This document shows positions 33,185 to 40,865 of a stretch of DNA of 51,708 nucleotides, one piece after another (the first letter of the stretch is position 1; the number at the start of each line of letters is the position of its first letter). The DNA comes from Oscillospiraceae bacterium. Lineage in GTDB: Bacteria; Bacillota; Clostridia; Oscillospirales; Oscillospiraceae. The notes under the pieces were generated by a model. That model did not search any database. It was not told the origin of the DNA and saw only the letters and a program-made list of their open reading frames with translations. Both the position numbers and the translations under genes were made by a program. Location of the stretch: contig JAQXMD010000108.1 of assembly GCA_029012465.1 (NCBI GenBank), positions 1-51,708 on the forward strand, read 5' to 3'.

Positions 33185-33191
33185 CTCATTT

Positions 33192-33629
33192 TTAGGAGGG
33201 TTCGGAATCTTCCAGCAAGGCGATGGCCGGGGCGTACTTCTTTTGAAAATACGCTGCCGTCGTGGGACTGCTGAGCCGGGTCATGTCGCTGTTGTGCCGA
33301 ATATCCGCCAGCTTGATTTTTCTTGCGGCAGCACAGGGCAGGAGCCGCTTGACATAGTCCAGATAGGGCATCCCCTCCGGGTGGGTCAGGTAGTCCAGAA
33401 CCTCAATGACTTCCCGGGAGATTCCTGCCTCCTCCAAAAGGGAAAAGGTCCAGGGAGTATCCTCCACCACATCGTGGAGCAGAGCCGCAGTGACCTCCAG
33501 CTCCGTGTCCATCTGTTCCGCCAGATGGAAGGGGTGGAACACATAGGGCGCCCCGCCCTTGTCTTTTTGCCCATGGTGGGCGTTATAGGCGATCTCCATG
33601 GCCAGCTTTGTCTGGGGTGTATAGAGCAT
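33192..33629 (-). CDS. SpoT-type HD-domain phosphohydrolase
   Basis: 145 residues, a stand-alone HD domain of the RelA/SpoT hydrolase branch. Metal-site marks in order: 'AYNAHHGQKDKGGAPYVFHPFHLAEQM', 'AALLHDVVEDT' and 'KLADIRHNSDM'. It has no synthetase domain. Small proteins of this type (Mesh1-like) can hydrolyse (p)ppGpp or related nucleotides; which one applies here is inference. It has its own promoter (33666-33694) and is divergent from the LURP-one-like gene. Confidence 0.88.
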   Translation of the reverse strand: MLYTPQTKLAMEIAYNAHHGQKDKGGAPYVFHPFHLAEQMDTELEVTAALLHDVVEDTPWTFSLLEEAGISREVIEVLDYLTHPEGMPYLDYVKRLLPCAAARKIKLADIRHNSDMTRLSSPTTAAYFQKKYAPAIALLEDSEPS

Positions 33630-33665
33630 AATGGGTTCCTCCCTGTTTTTTCAACGATGATTCTA

Positions 33666-33694
33666 ATTATATCATAAACCATCAGAGGAAGCAA
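33666..33694 (-). promoter_or_regulatory. Promoter of the HD hydrolase gene
   Basis: On the minus strand: TTGCTT (33694-33689), 17 bases, and extended TGATATAAT ending at 33666. Confidence 0.7.
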
Positions 33695-33725
33695 TTTTCG
33701 TGAATTCGTAAAGGAAGTGGATATA

Positions 33726-34205
33726 ATGAAGCTGTATATGGAAAGAGACGTATTCTTCTGGGGGCGTACCATGGAACTTCGGGATAAGGCCGGACGGAAG
33801 CGGTATACCCTGACCAGCGAGGCTTACTCCCTTGGAAAGCGGCTCCATATCTGCGATCTGGCAGGCAGAGAAGCGCTGTACATCCATCAGCGGATCCCCT
33901 CCCTGATGCCCAATTATGAGATCCAGGTCTATGGGAAACCCGTGGGCTCCGTGACAAAGGATCTGACCTTCCTGCAGCCCCGGATCGTGCTGGAGGGACT
34001 GAGCATGGAGCTGGGCGGCTCCGTGGCTCTGTATGACTATGAGATCCTCTCAGATGGGGCTGTGATCGCAGCCAACCGTCCCTGCGATATGGACTGGGGC
34101 CGGAGCTTTCGGATGGAGTTTTTTGACCGTACAAATGATCTGACTGCCCTTGGGGTCATGATCGCTGTCAACTGTGTACTGGAGCCTCACAAACAGGCCC
34201 TATAA
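33726..34205 (+). CDS. LURP-one-related protein
   Basis: 159 residues from ATG 33726 (AAAGGAAG eight bases before); GTG 33717 is inside the ribosome site. It begins 'KLYMERDVFFWGRTMELRDKAGRKRYTLTSEAYSLGKRLHICDLAGREALYIHQRIPSLMPNYEIQ', the beta-barrel pattern of the LURP-one/DUF567 (tubby-like) family. The family is structurally close to phospholipid scramblases and tubby proteins; the bacterial role is unknown. No signal peptide. Single gene ending in a bidirectional terminator. Confidence 0.85.
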   Translation: MKLYMERDVFFWGRTMELRDKAGRKRYTLTSEAYSLGKRLHICDLAGREALYIHQRIPSLMPNYEIQVYGKPVGSVTKDLTFLQPRIVLEGLSMELGGSVALYDYEILSDGAVIAANRPCDMDWGRSFRMEFFDRTNDLTALGVMIAVNCVLEPHKQAL

Positions 34206-34207
34206 AG

Positions 34208-34251
34208 AAAAAGTTCCCTGCCTTCCTTGGTGAAGACAGGGAACCGTTTTT
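34208..34251. terminator. Bidirectional terminator between LURP-one gene and khpB
   Basis: GTTCCCTG (34213-34220) / CAGGGAAC (34237-34244) plus an inner CTTC/GAAG stem. A T run follows on the plus strand (34247-34251) and on the minus strand (complement of 34208-34212). Confidence 0.85.
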
Positions 34252-35104
34252 ATTCCTCTGCGGGTACGCTGCGATAGCGGCTGTAGGCAACCACAATCCG
34301 GCGGCCAGGCTCGGTGCCGGTGGAGTAGGTGGTCACATCGGGATAGTCCTGCAGTGCCGCGTGGATCACATGACGCTCATAGGCGTTCATAGGCTCCAGG
34401 GTAATGTTGCGGCGGGTCTTGACGACCTTGCCGGCGACCTTGTTTGCAAGACGAACCAGAGATTCCTCACGCTTTTTCCGGTAGTTCTCGGCATCCACAT
34501 TGATGCGGATACGCTTGCCCTGACCGTGGTTCACAGCATAGTTGGTGATGTGCTGGATTGCGTCAAGGGTATCGCCCCGGCGGCCAATGAGCATTCCCAG
34601 AGAGCTGCCCTGAAGCTCTACGGCGTAGGTGTCATCGGCGGTCTTGGTGGCAACGGGAACGGCATCGGAGCCCATGTGCTCCAGAAGGCCCTTCATGAAG
34701 GTCTCGATTCGGGCCTCCACACTGCCGGGCTCGGCAGTGGAAACCGCCACGGGAGCGGCTGCCTTGGGCTTGGGTTCGGTTTTGGGTTTGGGCTCAGCCT
34801 TGGGCTTGGGTTCGGCCTTGGGCTTGGGTTCGGCCTTGGGCTTCGGCTCGGCCTTAGGCTCAGCCTTGGATTCGGCCTTGGGCTGAGGCTTGGGAGCCGG
34901 TTCGGGCTTCTTCTCGGGAACGGGATCCGGAACCTCATAGGTCAGTCTGACCTTTGCGGGTGTGGCGCCAATTCCGAAGAAGCCGGAGCGGGGCTGCTCC
35001 AGAAGCTCAACGGTAACGCTGTCACGATCCATCTGGAGCGTTTCGAGACCAGCTTTCACGGCCAGTTCCATGGTCTTGCCGGTAGCTTCAATCGATTTGA
35101 ACAT
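34250..35104 (-). CDS. khpB: KhpB/EloR (Jag) RNA-binding protein with a Pro-Lys-Ala-Glu linker
   Basis: 284 residues. Domains: Jag-N (about 1-57, 'FKSIEATGKTMELAVKAGLETLQ..RSGFFGIG'), a low-complexity linker (about 60-118) built from repeats of EPKPKA, a KH domain (about 145-205, GxxG loop at 174-177 in 'LIGRRGD'), and an R3H domain (about 215-284, R244xxxH248). In other Gram-positives KhpB pairs with KhpA, binds many RNAs and affects cell elongation. It is the last gene of the rpmH-rnpA-yidD-yidC operon, the usual place. Start has AAAGGAG. Confidence 0.95.
   Translation of the reverse strand: MFKSIEATGKTMELAVKAGLETLQMDRDSVTVELLEQPRSGFFGIGATPAKVRLTYEVPDPVPEKKPEPAPKPQPKAESKAEPKAEPKPKAEPKPKAEPKPKAEPKPKTEPKPKAAAPVAVSTAEPGSVEARIETFMKGLLEHMGSDAVPVATKTADDTYAVELQGSSLGMLIGRRGDTLDAIQHITNYAVNHGQGKRIRINVDAENYRKKREESLVRLANKVAGKVVKTRRNITLEPMNAYERHVIHAALQDYPDVTTYSTGTEPGRRIVVAYSRYRSVPAEE
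34763..34867 (-). repeat. 18-bp tandem repeats coding the KhpB linker
   Basis: Units encoding EPKPKA (residues about 80-114) repeat about five times with small changes. The DNA repeats are nearly identical in the middle copies, so copy number may vary between strains. Confidence 0.8.
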
Positions 35105-35147
35105 AGAATGTTGCTCCTTTATTCACGGGCTGTACGCAGACAGTCTC

Positions 35148-36416
35148 TTAGGTTTTCGGTTCTTCGTCGGTGGGTTCAGTGGGTGCTTCCTCGGCGGGAG
35201 CCTCCTGATCCTTCTTGCCGTAGCGGTTGGGGTCATAAGCACGGCCCCGGCAGTAGGGACGGTTGGGATCTCCGGAGAGACCGGATTTCTTCTCCTGAAG
35301 CTCCTGACGCTGACGGCGAAGCGCTTCGCGCTCCTCCTCGGACAGCTTGCCCTTGACAGCGATTTCGGGCTCCTGGGCCTTCTGCTGCTTCTTGACCTTG
35401 CGGCGGCTGGTGTTGGGGTTGGCCACACCGTCGGGATTGGCGGCACGGCGCTCAGCCCGGCGGGCTTCCTTTTCGGCCTCAATGGCGGCCTCTTCAGCGG
35501 CCTTCTGACGCTTGATTTCATCCTCTGCGTCATAGACCTTCCGGTAACGTACCGTCAGGATGCTGTCAATGCCGGTGTTGAAGATGGCCTGAGCGATCCA
35601 GTAGACGGACATGGAGGCAGGCATGCTGTAGCAGATAAACAGGGAGAAGATGGGCATGATATACATCATGGTCTTCATGCTCTGGTTGGCGGCAGCTGCG
35701 GCTGCGTTGTCCTTCTCGCCCTTGTCATCGGTAGCCACAGAACCGTTGAGCTTCTGGGAGATAATCATGGAAGCGAACTGGCTCAGAGCGGACAGAATGG
35801 GGATCAGGAACAGGCCGAAGCCAAGCAGGGTGTAGGGCCCCTGGAAAATCCAGCGCCAGGAGGGAATGGTGCCCAGATCAATGCCCAGGAAGGAGAAGTC
35901 GATGGCAAGATCGGCGATGTTGGGCACAATGCTCTGGAGGGCGGGAATGTTGTCAATCACATGACGTGCAACAACGATCTGGGTATAGGCTGCGTTGGTG
36001 CTGCTGAGGTCGAGCCCCTGAGCGGTGAGCACATTGGTGATCTGCTCGATCTGGGTGGCATCAAGACCCATCAGGTATGTCATGGGCTGACGGATGACAT
36101 AGTACAGCGCCATGAGCAGAATCAGAGGAAGCAGAGACCACAGGCAGCCGCCTGTGGGGCTGACGCCCTCTTTCTTGTAGAGATTGGACATCTCCTGCTG
36201 GTACTTCAGCTTGTCATCGCCACACTGCTTTTCAAGCTCCTTGAGCTTGGGTCCCAGACGGGAGGTTTTCATCATGCTCTTCTTGCTCTTTGCCGTGAAG
36301 GGCAGAATAATCAGCTTGGTGAGCAGGGAGAACAGGATCAGAGCGACGCCGTAATTGCCGAAGACCTGATAGAGCCACATCAGCAATATGCCGAAGAGTC
36401 TGAGAATATAATACAT
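35148..36416 (-). CDS. yidC: YidC/Oxa1 membrane protein insertase
   Basis: 422 residues. Five-helix YidC core: 'YGVALILFSLLTKLIILPF', 'GGCLWSLLPLILLMALYYVIR', 'WIFQGPYTLLGFGLFLIPILSALSQFASMIIS' and 'MYIMPIFSLFICYSMPASMSVYWIAQAIFNTG'. It inserts membrane proteins with or without SecYEG. The groove charge that is Arg in Bacillus YidC appears as Lys34 in 'LTKLIILP'. The C-terminal tail (about 300-422) is long, highly charged and rich in Lys/Arg then Glu, as needed for ribosome contact. Start follows CGGAGG, 32 bases after yidD. Confidence 0.96.
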   Translation of the reverse strand: MYYILRLFGILLMWLYQVFGNYGVALILFSLLTKLIILPFTAKSKKSMMKTSRLGPKLKELEKQCGDDKLKYQQEMSNLYKKEGVSPTGGCLWSLLPLILLMALYYVIRQPMTYLMGLDATQIEQITNVLTAQGLDLSSTNAAYTQIVVARHVIDNIPALQSIVPNIADLAIDFSFLGIDLGTIPSWRWIFQGPYTLLGFGLFLIPILSALSQFASMIISQKLNGSVATDDKGEKDNAAAAAANQSMKTMMYIMPIFSLFICYSMPASMSVYWIAQAIFNTGIDSILTVRYRKVYDAEDEIKRQKAAEEAAIEAEKEARRAERRAANPDGVANPNTSRRKVKKQQKAQEPEIAVKGKLSEEEREALRRQRQELQEKKSGLSGDPNRPYCRGRAYDPNRYGKKDQEAPAEEAPTEPTDEEPKT

Positions 36417-36448
36417 TTGTTACCTCCGATTGGTACGGATGAGCCTGT

Positions 36449-36661
36449 TCATGGAACAGGGTCGAAATAGTCTCCCTTGTAAAAGGGGTTACACCGAAGA
36501 AGCCGTTTCACTGTAAGCCAGCCGCCTTTGCATGCTCCGTACTTTTCAATAGCCTCCAGGGCATAGGCGGAGCAGGTGGGGGTAAAGCGGCAGCAGGGGG
36601 CTCTAAGAGGGCTGATTCGCTTCCGGTAAAACCGGATCAGCCACAGGAGCAGAGTCTTCAT
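36449..36661 (-). CDS. yidD: Membrane protein insertion efficiency factor YidD
   Basis: 70 residues from ATG 36661 (AAAGGA eight bases before); the in-frame ATG 36670 abuts the ribosome site and is rejected. Typical HlyA-type YidD: '[67 protein letters not shown]' with the three conserved Cys in '[10 protein letters not shown]' and the amphipathic N-terminus. It assists YidC. It overlaps the end of rnpA by 59 bases in another frame. Confidence 0.95.
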   Translation of the reverse strand: MKTLLLWLIRFYRKRISPLRAPCCRFTPTCSAYALEAIEKYGACKGGWLTVKRLLRCNPFYKGDYFDPVP

Positions 36662-37007
36662 GCTGCACATCCTTTCTGATGAGCCCGAGCTTTTCGGACT
36701 GCTTCAAAAGGTCTGCCGCGATTTCATGAAAGGATGCATCCGCGCTTCTGCCCCGGGCCACGACCACAATGTCATAGCCCCGGATATAGGACGATTCCGA
36801 CAGGCGGTATGCCTCCCGGATGCGACGGCGGATGCGATTGCGAACCACTGCATGGCCCAGCTTTGTGCCGGTGGTGAGACCCAGCCGGTTGCAGTCCATG
36901 CCGTTTTTGCGGCAGTAGACCACCACGCAGCGCCCGGCAGAGCTTTTGCCCTTCTGGTAAAGCCGGCGGAACACATGGTTGAGCTTCAGAGATTGGGTAA
37001 ACTCCAT
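36603..37007 (-). CDS. rnpA: Ribonuclease P protein component
   Basis: 134 residues from ATG 37007 (GGAGG upstream); a longer frame to 37058 has no ribosome site. It starts '[35 protein letters not shown]' and has the RNR signature '[20 protein letters not shown]' that binds the RNase P RNA and tRNA leader. The C-terminal about 20 residues (after '[10 protein letters not shown]') are an extension created by reading into yidD. It matures tRNA 5' ends. Confidence 0.96.
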   Translation of the reverse strand: MEFTQSLKLNHVFRRLYQKGKSSAGRCVVVYCRKNGMDCNRLGLTTGTKLGHAVVRNRIRRRIREAYRLSESSYIRGYDIVVVARGRSADASFHEIAADLLKQSEKLGLIRKDVQHEDSAPVADPVLPEANQPS

Positions 37008-37043
37008 GGCTTGAGTCCTCCGGAAATGCGGCAAGATACAGAT

Positions 37044-37071
37044 GGGGTGAACGAACACATCCGTTCACCCC
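37044..37071 (-). promoter_or_regulatory. Hairpin between rpmH and rnpA
   Basis: Perfect 10-bp arms GGGGTGAACG (37044-37053) and CGTTCACCCC (37062-37071), no T run. It probably sets the ratio of rpmH to rnpA mRNA by processing or partial termination. Confidence 0.6.
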
Positions 37072-37108
37072 AGGTTTATCGACATCAAACGGTGTAAGGA
37101 CGGGCGAA

Positions 37109-37246
37109 TCAGTAGCTGAGTCTGTTTCTGCCCTTGTTACGGCGGCGGGAAAGAACCTTGCGGCCATTTCTGGTAGCCATTCTTGCTCTGAAACCGTGGA
37201 CCTTCTGGCCATGGAGCTTCTTGGGCTGATAGGTACGCTTCGTCAT
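37109..37246 (-). CDS. rpmH: 50S ribosomal protein L34
   Basis: 45 residues, read on the minus strand from ATG 37246 to TGA 37109. The sequence runs [20 protein letters not shown], then [20 protein letters not shown], then NRLSY, a clear L34: very basic, with the '[13 protein letters not shown]' core. GGAGG stands 9 bases upstream. It heads the rnpA-yidD-yidC-khpB operon. In many bacteria dnaA and oriC lie just upstream; here they do not. Confidence 0.97.
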   Translation of the reverse strand: MTKRTYQPKKLHGQKVHGFRARMATRNGRKVLSRRRNKGRNRLSY

Positions 37247-37333
37247 TTGTATACACCTCCTGAAAAATTATGCTCGACAGCGAAAAATGCTGCAGCTTGC
37301 AAAGTTAGGCTGTCCCGAGGACAGGCAGAAGTT

Positions 37334-37363
37334 ATTATACAGGATATCGGGGACAAAAGTCAA
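37334..37363 (-). promoter_or_regulatory. Promoter of the rpmH operon
   Basis: On the minus strand: TTGACT (37363-37358), 18 bases, and TATAAT (37339-37334). A small CTGTCC/GGACAG hairpin follows in the leader (37312-37326). Confidence 0.8.
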
Positions 37364-37467
37364 CCTTTTGCCGCGATTTTTTCATAGATTTTCCCGGCTT
37401 CACCGGGGAATTTCCGCCGCAAACTGCATAAAAATCCATGCCGGAGCCTTCGGAAAAGGAGCAGCTG

Positions 37468-38331
37468 TCAGGCGGGAGCCTTTTTCTGATACAGGAACAT
37501 GGCGATGCCCATGCCGCAGATGATGACATAGCCCAGGAAGCTGTAGAGGTCGGGCAGCTGACCGAACAGCATCCAGCCCAGCATGGCGGCAAAGATCACC
37601 TGGGTATAGTCATAGACAGAGATGTCCCTGGCGGGAGCAAAGCGGTAGGCGCTGGTGATGCCGAACTGGCCGGTGCAGCCGAACAGGCCGGCAGCCATGA
37701 GGCAGCCGAACTGGGCAAGGGTCATGGGAGCGTGGACCACGATAAAATAGGGCAGGCACACAAGACAGGAGAAGCAGGAGAACACAAAGACGATCAGGCT
37801 GGAGTTGACCCCCTTTTTCGACATGAGCCGTACAAAGGTATACGCAACCCCTGCGGTGAAGCCCCCCAGAAGTCCGATCAGCGCGGGGCCAAGGGACATA
37901 TTGGCGGGGTTGGGCTTGATAATCAGCAGTGCACCCAGGAAAGCGACCACAACGCTGATGCCCTGAAACAGATTCAGCCGCTCTTTCAGCAGAAAATAGG
38001 ACACGATAATGGCAAAGAAGGGGGACATTTTATTGAGCATGGAAGCATCGGAAAGATTCAGATGATCCACTGCGTAGAAATTGCAGATCAGTCCCACAGT
38101 GCCGAAAAAGGCCCGTGCGAAAAGCAGCTTCCAATGGCTCTTTTCCGGCGGCTGGAAGGGGATATGGCTTCGTTTCATAATCAAAAAAACGAAGATCACC
38201 GCAACAAAGTTCCGGAAAAAGGCCTTCTGGAGGGAGGGAATATCTCCGGCGAGACGGACAAAGGTATTCATCAGGGCAAAGGACATGGCGGCGCAGAGAA
38301 TGCACAATGTGCCCTTGACGCGGTTTGACAT
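37468..38331 (-). CDS. DMT-superfamily (EamA) transporter
   Basis: 287 residues, about ten membrane helices as two EamA repeats ('MSFALMNTFVRLAGDIPSLQKAFFRNFVAVIF' and 'GPALIGLLGGFTAGVAYTFVRLMSKKG'). EamA proteins export or take up metabolites such as amino acids and nucleotide derivatives; specificity is not readable. It lies 15 bases after the PucR-type regulator gene on the same strand, so it is probably its target and co-transcribed. Confidence 0.92.
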   Translation of the reverse strand: MSNRVKGTLCILCAAMSFALMNTFVRLAGDIPSLQKAFFRNFVAVIFVFLIMKRSHIPFQPPEKSHWKLLFARAFFGTVGLICNFYAVDHLNLSDASMLNKMSPFFAIIVSYFLLKERLNLFQGISVVVAFLGALLIIKPNPANMSLGPALIGLLGGFTAGVAYTFVRLMSKKGVNSSLIVFVFSCFSCLVCLPYFIVVHAPMTLAQFGCLMAAGLFGCTGQFGITSAYRFAPARDISVYDYTQVIFAAMLGWMLFGQLPDLYSFLGYVIICGMGIAMFLYQKKAPA

Positions 38332-38346
38332 AGAAATCAGATCCTT

Positions 38347-39651
38347 TTATATGGATTCCTCCGGAACATCGGCATCCTTTTCCTCGGTGGAGGAAAGCTG
38401 ACTCATGTCCTGAGGACTGCCGTACCGGTTCAATTCCAGAATCAAGAAGCTGCACAGAAGATTTGTGGCCACCTGTTCATGCTCATAGGGCAGCTGAAAC
38501 AGCTCGCTGATGCGGCCCAGCCGGTACAGCAGGGTGTTTCTGTGGATACAAAGAGAGGCGGCGGTGCGGTCCTTGTTGTGCATGCTGAAGGAGAATACCC
38601 GCATGGTTTCTTCGTAGGAGGTGCCGTTTTCCCGGTCATATTCCCGCATGCGGAAAATGGCAGGGTGAATAAAGGTCTCCGGAGGGTCCTTCTCCAGCAC
38701 GGACAGGAAAATGGGCAGGGGCATCAGATCCGAGAAGGAGGTGGATCTGGCGGTGCCCAGACGGAGGGCCAGTCGGGCAGTCAGAAGGGCCTGCCGGTAG
38801 TGAATGCGGGTCTGGGAGGGATCGGTAAAGCTGTCGGACAGGCCGCAGATCATATCATGGGTGCCGAAGAATTCAAAAAGCCGGTCTGCCATGGAGATCT
38901 TGGGCATGGGGGTGCCGGAGCCGTGGGGATTGGTGCCGCCGTAGAGGATGACGATGTTGTTGTCATAGATCACACAGATCACGTTCCGGTACAGCTGCTG
39001 CAGCTCCCGGACGGCGTATTCGGCAAAGGCCCGCTGGGAGGCGAGGGCACCGATGGTGGTGACGCAGATGGTGTACTCCGGGTGCATGGTGCCGGAGATG
39101 GCCTCACAGGCAAGCCGTTCCAGATGGGGCGGTGTGTGGGGGGCCAGAAGGTCCTCCAGCTTGGTGGAAAGGGCCAGGTTCCAGCTGCCCAGAGACTTGA
39201 TGCGGCTGGAAATTCTCAGACAGATGGCATCCAGCACAAGGCCAATGATGGTGAAATCCTCCTCCGTTGGGGGGGCTCCGTCCCAGAACACAATGATGTG
39301 ACCGTGGACATTGTTGTCCTGAACCACCTCGGCCATCAGCCAGGGCTGCTCTGCACAGGAGCCGGTGGAGGCATAGAAGGGCTTATAGAATGCTTTCTTG
39401 CCGGAGAGAAATTCGTCCAGCGTCCGGGAGATCTGTTCCCGATCCATGGCCTTGTTTTCATAGATGGCATCCCATACGGGATCATTGATCCTGTTGTTGG
39501 GATGCATGGATACAACATGGAAGTATTCGTCCACAAAGAGCACGGGCTTCCCGTAGATTTCATGAGCAACCTTGATGACATTGTTCATGCTCTGGTTGCA
39601 GACCGCCTTATAGAGTTTTTCATAGACCATAGCCATGCGTTCTGAGGACAT
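38347..39651 (-). CDS. PucR-family transcriptional regulator
   Basis: 434 residues. The N-terminal about 280 residues form a sensory region ('VAHEIYGKPVLFVDEYFHVVSMHPN', 'HGHIIVFWDGAPPTEEDFTIIGLVLDAICLRIS'), resembling a GAF/PucR-N module. The C-terminus is the PucR-type helix-turn-helix: 'YEETMRVFSFSMHNKDRTAASLCIHRNTLLYRLGRISELF'. Related proteins (PucR, CdaR) sense purine-breakdown products or sugar acids. Start has CGGAGG. Effector unknown; the EamA transporter next to it suggests control of export or uptake of the effector. Confidence 0.92.
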   Translation of the reverse strand: MSSERMAMVYEKLYKAVCNQSMNNVIKVAHEIYGKPVLFVDEYFHVVSMHPNNRINDPVWDAIYENKAMDREQISRTLDEFLSGKKAFYKPFYASTGSCAEQPWLMAEVVQDNNVHGHIIVFWDGAPPTEEDFTIIGLVLDAICLRISSRIKSLGSWNLALSTKLEDLLAPHTPPHLERLACEAISGTMHPEYTICVTTIGALASQRAFAEYAVRELQQLYRNVICVIYDNNIVILYGGTNPHGSGTPMPKISMADRLFEFFGTHDMICGLSDSFTDPSQTRIHYRQALLTARLALRLGTARSTSFSDLMPLPIFLSVLEKDPPETFIHPAIFRMREYDRENGTSYEETMRVFSFSMHNKDRTAASLCIHRNTLLYRLGRISELFQLPYEHEQVATNLLCSFLILELNRYGSPQDMSQLSSTEEKDADVPEESI

Positions 39652-39686
39652 GAAAACACCTCCGACTTTGTCAAAAAGTTAAAACC

Positions 39687-39715
39687 ATTGTACTGAGTTT
39701 GTGGGAAAAATGCAA
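39687..39715 (-). promoter_or_regulatory. Promoter of the PucR-EamA operon
   Basis: On the minus strand: TTGCAT (39715-39710), 17 bases, and TACAAT (39692-39687). Confidence 0.7.
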
Positions 39716-39763
39716 GTGATATGGTGTGGAAGTCACAAAAAACCCAAACATGGGGTGAGAACC

Positions 39764-39792
39764 TTTACAATTTTCCGGGAGCATGGTAAAAT
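39764..39792 (+). promoter_or_regulatory. Promoter of the yfbR-ACT-DUF711 operon
   Basis: TTTACA (39764-39769), 17 bases, and extended TGGTAAAAT (39784-39792). Confidence 0.75.
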
Positions 39793-39799
39793 AATCATT

Positions 39800-39912
39800 C
39801 AAGGACAGTATCCTGAGAAAATGCGAAAACCCATAAATCGGTTCTGCCCCGGCCCCGGGCGTATCCGGGAGAGAAGCTGAGCCGATCCCGACGAACCAAA
39901 GGAGCGTTTTAT
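39800..39912 (+). promoter_or_regulatory. Structured 5' leader of the yfbR-like gene
   Basis: About 110 untranslated bases hold two competing pairings: ATCGG (about 39837-39841) with CCGAT (39882-39886), or GGTTC (about 39840-39844) with GAACC (39893-39897), the second ending next to the AGGAG ribosome site. A CCCGG/CCGGG stem lies between. No known riboswitch class is recognised. Confidence 0.45.
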
Positions 39913-40557
39913 ATGGAAACAACTGATCTGACCCGACTGAATCAGCCGGAGCCGCGCAACCGTCTGGATGAACAGCGGGAGGGCTACTCCTTCTATGCCT
40001 ACATTTCCAGAATGCGCAACATTACCCGTTGGGGACTGATGCGGAATTCCTTCCCCGAAAACGTTCAGGAGCACAGCCATATGGTGGCAGTGCTGGCCCA
40101 TGCACTGGCGCTGATTTCCCGGGAAATCTTCGGAAACACAAGAGTATCTCCCGAAGCCTGCGCCACGGCGGCGCTGTTCCACGACGCTTCGGAGATCATC
40201 ACCGGAGATATGCCCACACCGGTCAAGTACTCCAGCAACGAGATTCGGGATGCCTACAAAAAGGTGGAAGCTGTGGCGGAGACACAGCTGCTGGGCACCC
40301 TGCCCACTGAGCTGCGGGATGCCTATGAGCCTCTGATCCGCAATGTGCCCCCGGAGGTGGAGCGGATCGTCAAGGCGGCCGACAAGCTCTCGGCCCACAT
40401 TAAATGTCTGGAGGAGCTGAAGGCCTCCAACCATGAGTTCATTCTGGCCGCCCGCCAGACCCGTGAGGCGCTGGATGAAATGGGGATGCCGGAGGTCAAC
40501 TACTTTATCGAAAACTTCCTGGACAGCTTTACGCTGACGCTGGATGAATTGAAATAA
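39913..40557 (+). CDS. yfbR: YfbR-like 5'-deoxynucleotidase (HD domain)
   Basis: 214 residues. It matches E. coli YfbR closely in its key parts: 'FYAYISRMRNITRWGLMRNSFPENVQEHSHMVAVLAHALAL' (R39, W40, H54), 'FHDASEIITGDMPTPVKYSS' (H90, D91) and 'KAADKLSAHIKCLEEL'. YfbR dephosphorylates deoxynucleoside 5'-monophosphates. Start has AAAGGAG. It is the first gene of an operon with the ACT and DUF711 genes, followed by cca and cvpA; that mix suggests a housekeeping cluster rather than one pathway. Confidence 0.9.
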   Translation: METTDLTRLNQPEPRNRLDEQREGYSFYAYISRMRNITRWGLMRNSFPENVQEHSHMVAVLAHALALISREIFGNTRVSPEACATAALFHDASEIITGDMPTPVKYSSNEIRDAYKKVEAVAETQLLGTLPTELRDAYEPLIRNVPPEVERIVKAADKLSAHIKCLEELKASNHEFILAARQTREALDEMGMPEVNYFIENFLDSFTLTLDELK

Positions 40558-40584
40558 ATAAGCTAATTTGGAGGTTACTTTTTT

Positions 40585-40854
40585 ATGAAAGCAATCGTAA
40601 CGGTCACGGGCAAGGACACCGTCGGTATCATCGCCGGCGTCTGCACGGAGCTGGCAAATCTGGGCGTCAACATTCTGGACATTAGCCAGACGGTCATGGA
40701 CGGCTTTTTTGTCATGAACATGCTGGTGGATCTCAGCACCTCTGACAAGTCCTATGAGCTGGTGCGGGACGCGCTGGATGAGCGGGGCGTCCGTATGGGC
40801 CTGTCCATCCGCATTCAGCGTGAGGATCTGTTCAACGCCATGCATCGGATTTGA
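40585..40854 (+). CDS. ACT-domain protein (UPF0237)
   Basis: 89 residues, a single ACT domain of the GcvR/UPF0237 type: 'KAIVTVTGKDTVGIIAGVCTELANLGVNILDISQTVMDGFFVMNMLVDLS'. ACT domains bind amino acids and regulate enzymes. It sits 11 bases before the DUF711 gene, a pairing conserved in many anaerobes, so it is probably the sensor subunit of that protein. The ribosome site GGAGG is 12 bases from the start. Confidence 0.93.
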   Translation: MKAIVTVTGKDTVGIIAGVCTELANLGVNILDISQTVMDGFFVMNMLVDLSTSDKSYELVRDALDERGVRMGLSIRIQREDLFNAMHRI

Positions 40855-40865
40855 GGTGACGGAAC

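Noticed and set aside
34763..34867. Regular repeats that could suggest a CRISPR array
   Set aside because: They are in frame, encode the KhpB EPKPKA linker and have no spacers.
37247..37467. Possible replication origin beside rpmH
   Set aside because: No DnaA-box cluster or AT-rich unwinding element seen, and dnaA is absent.
39813..39900. Resemblance of the yfbR leader to TPP or ydaO riboswitches
   Set aside because: A CTGAGA and a CCCGAC-like piece are present but the other conserved elements and length are missing.
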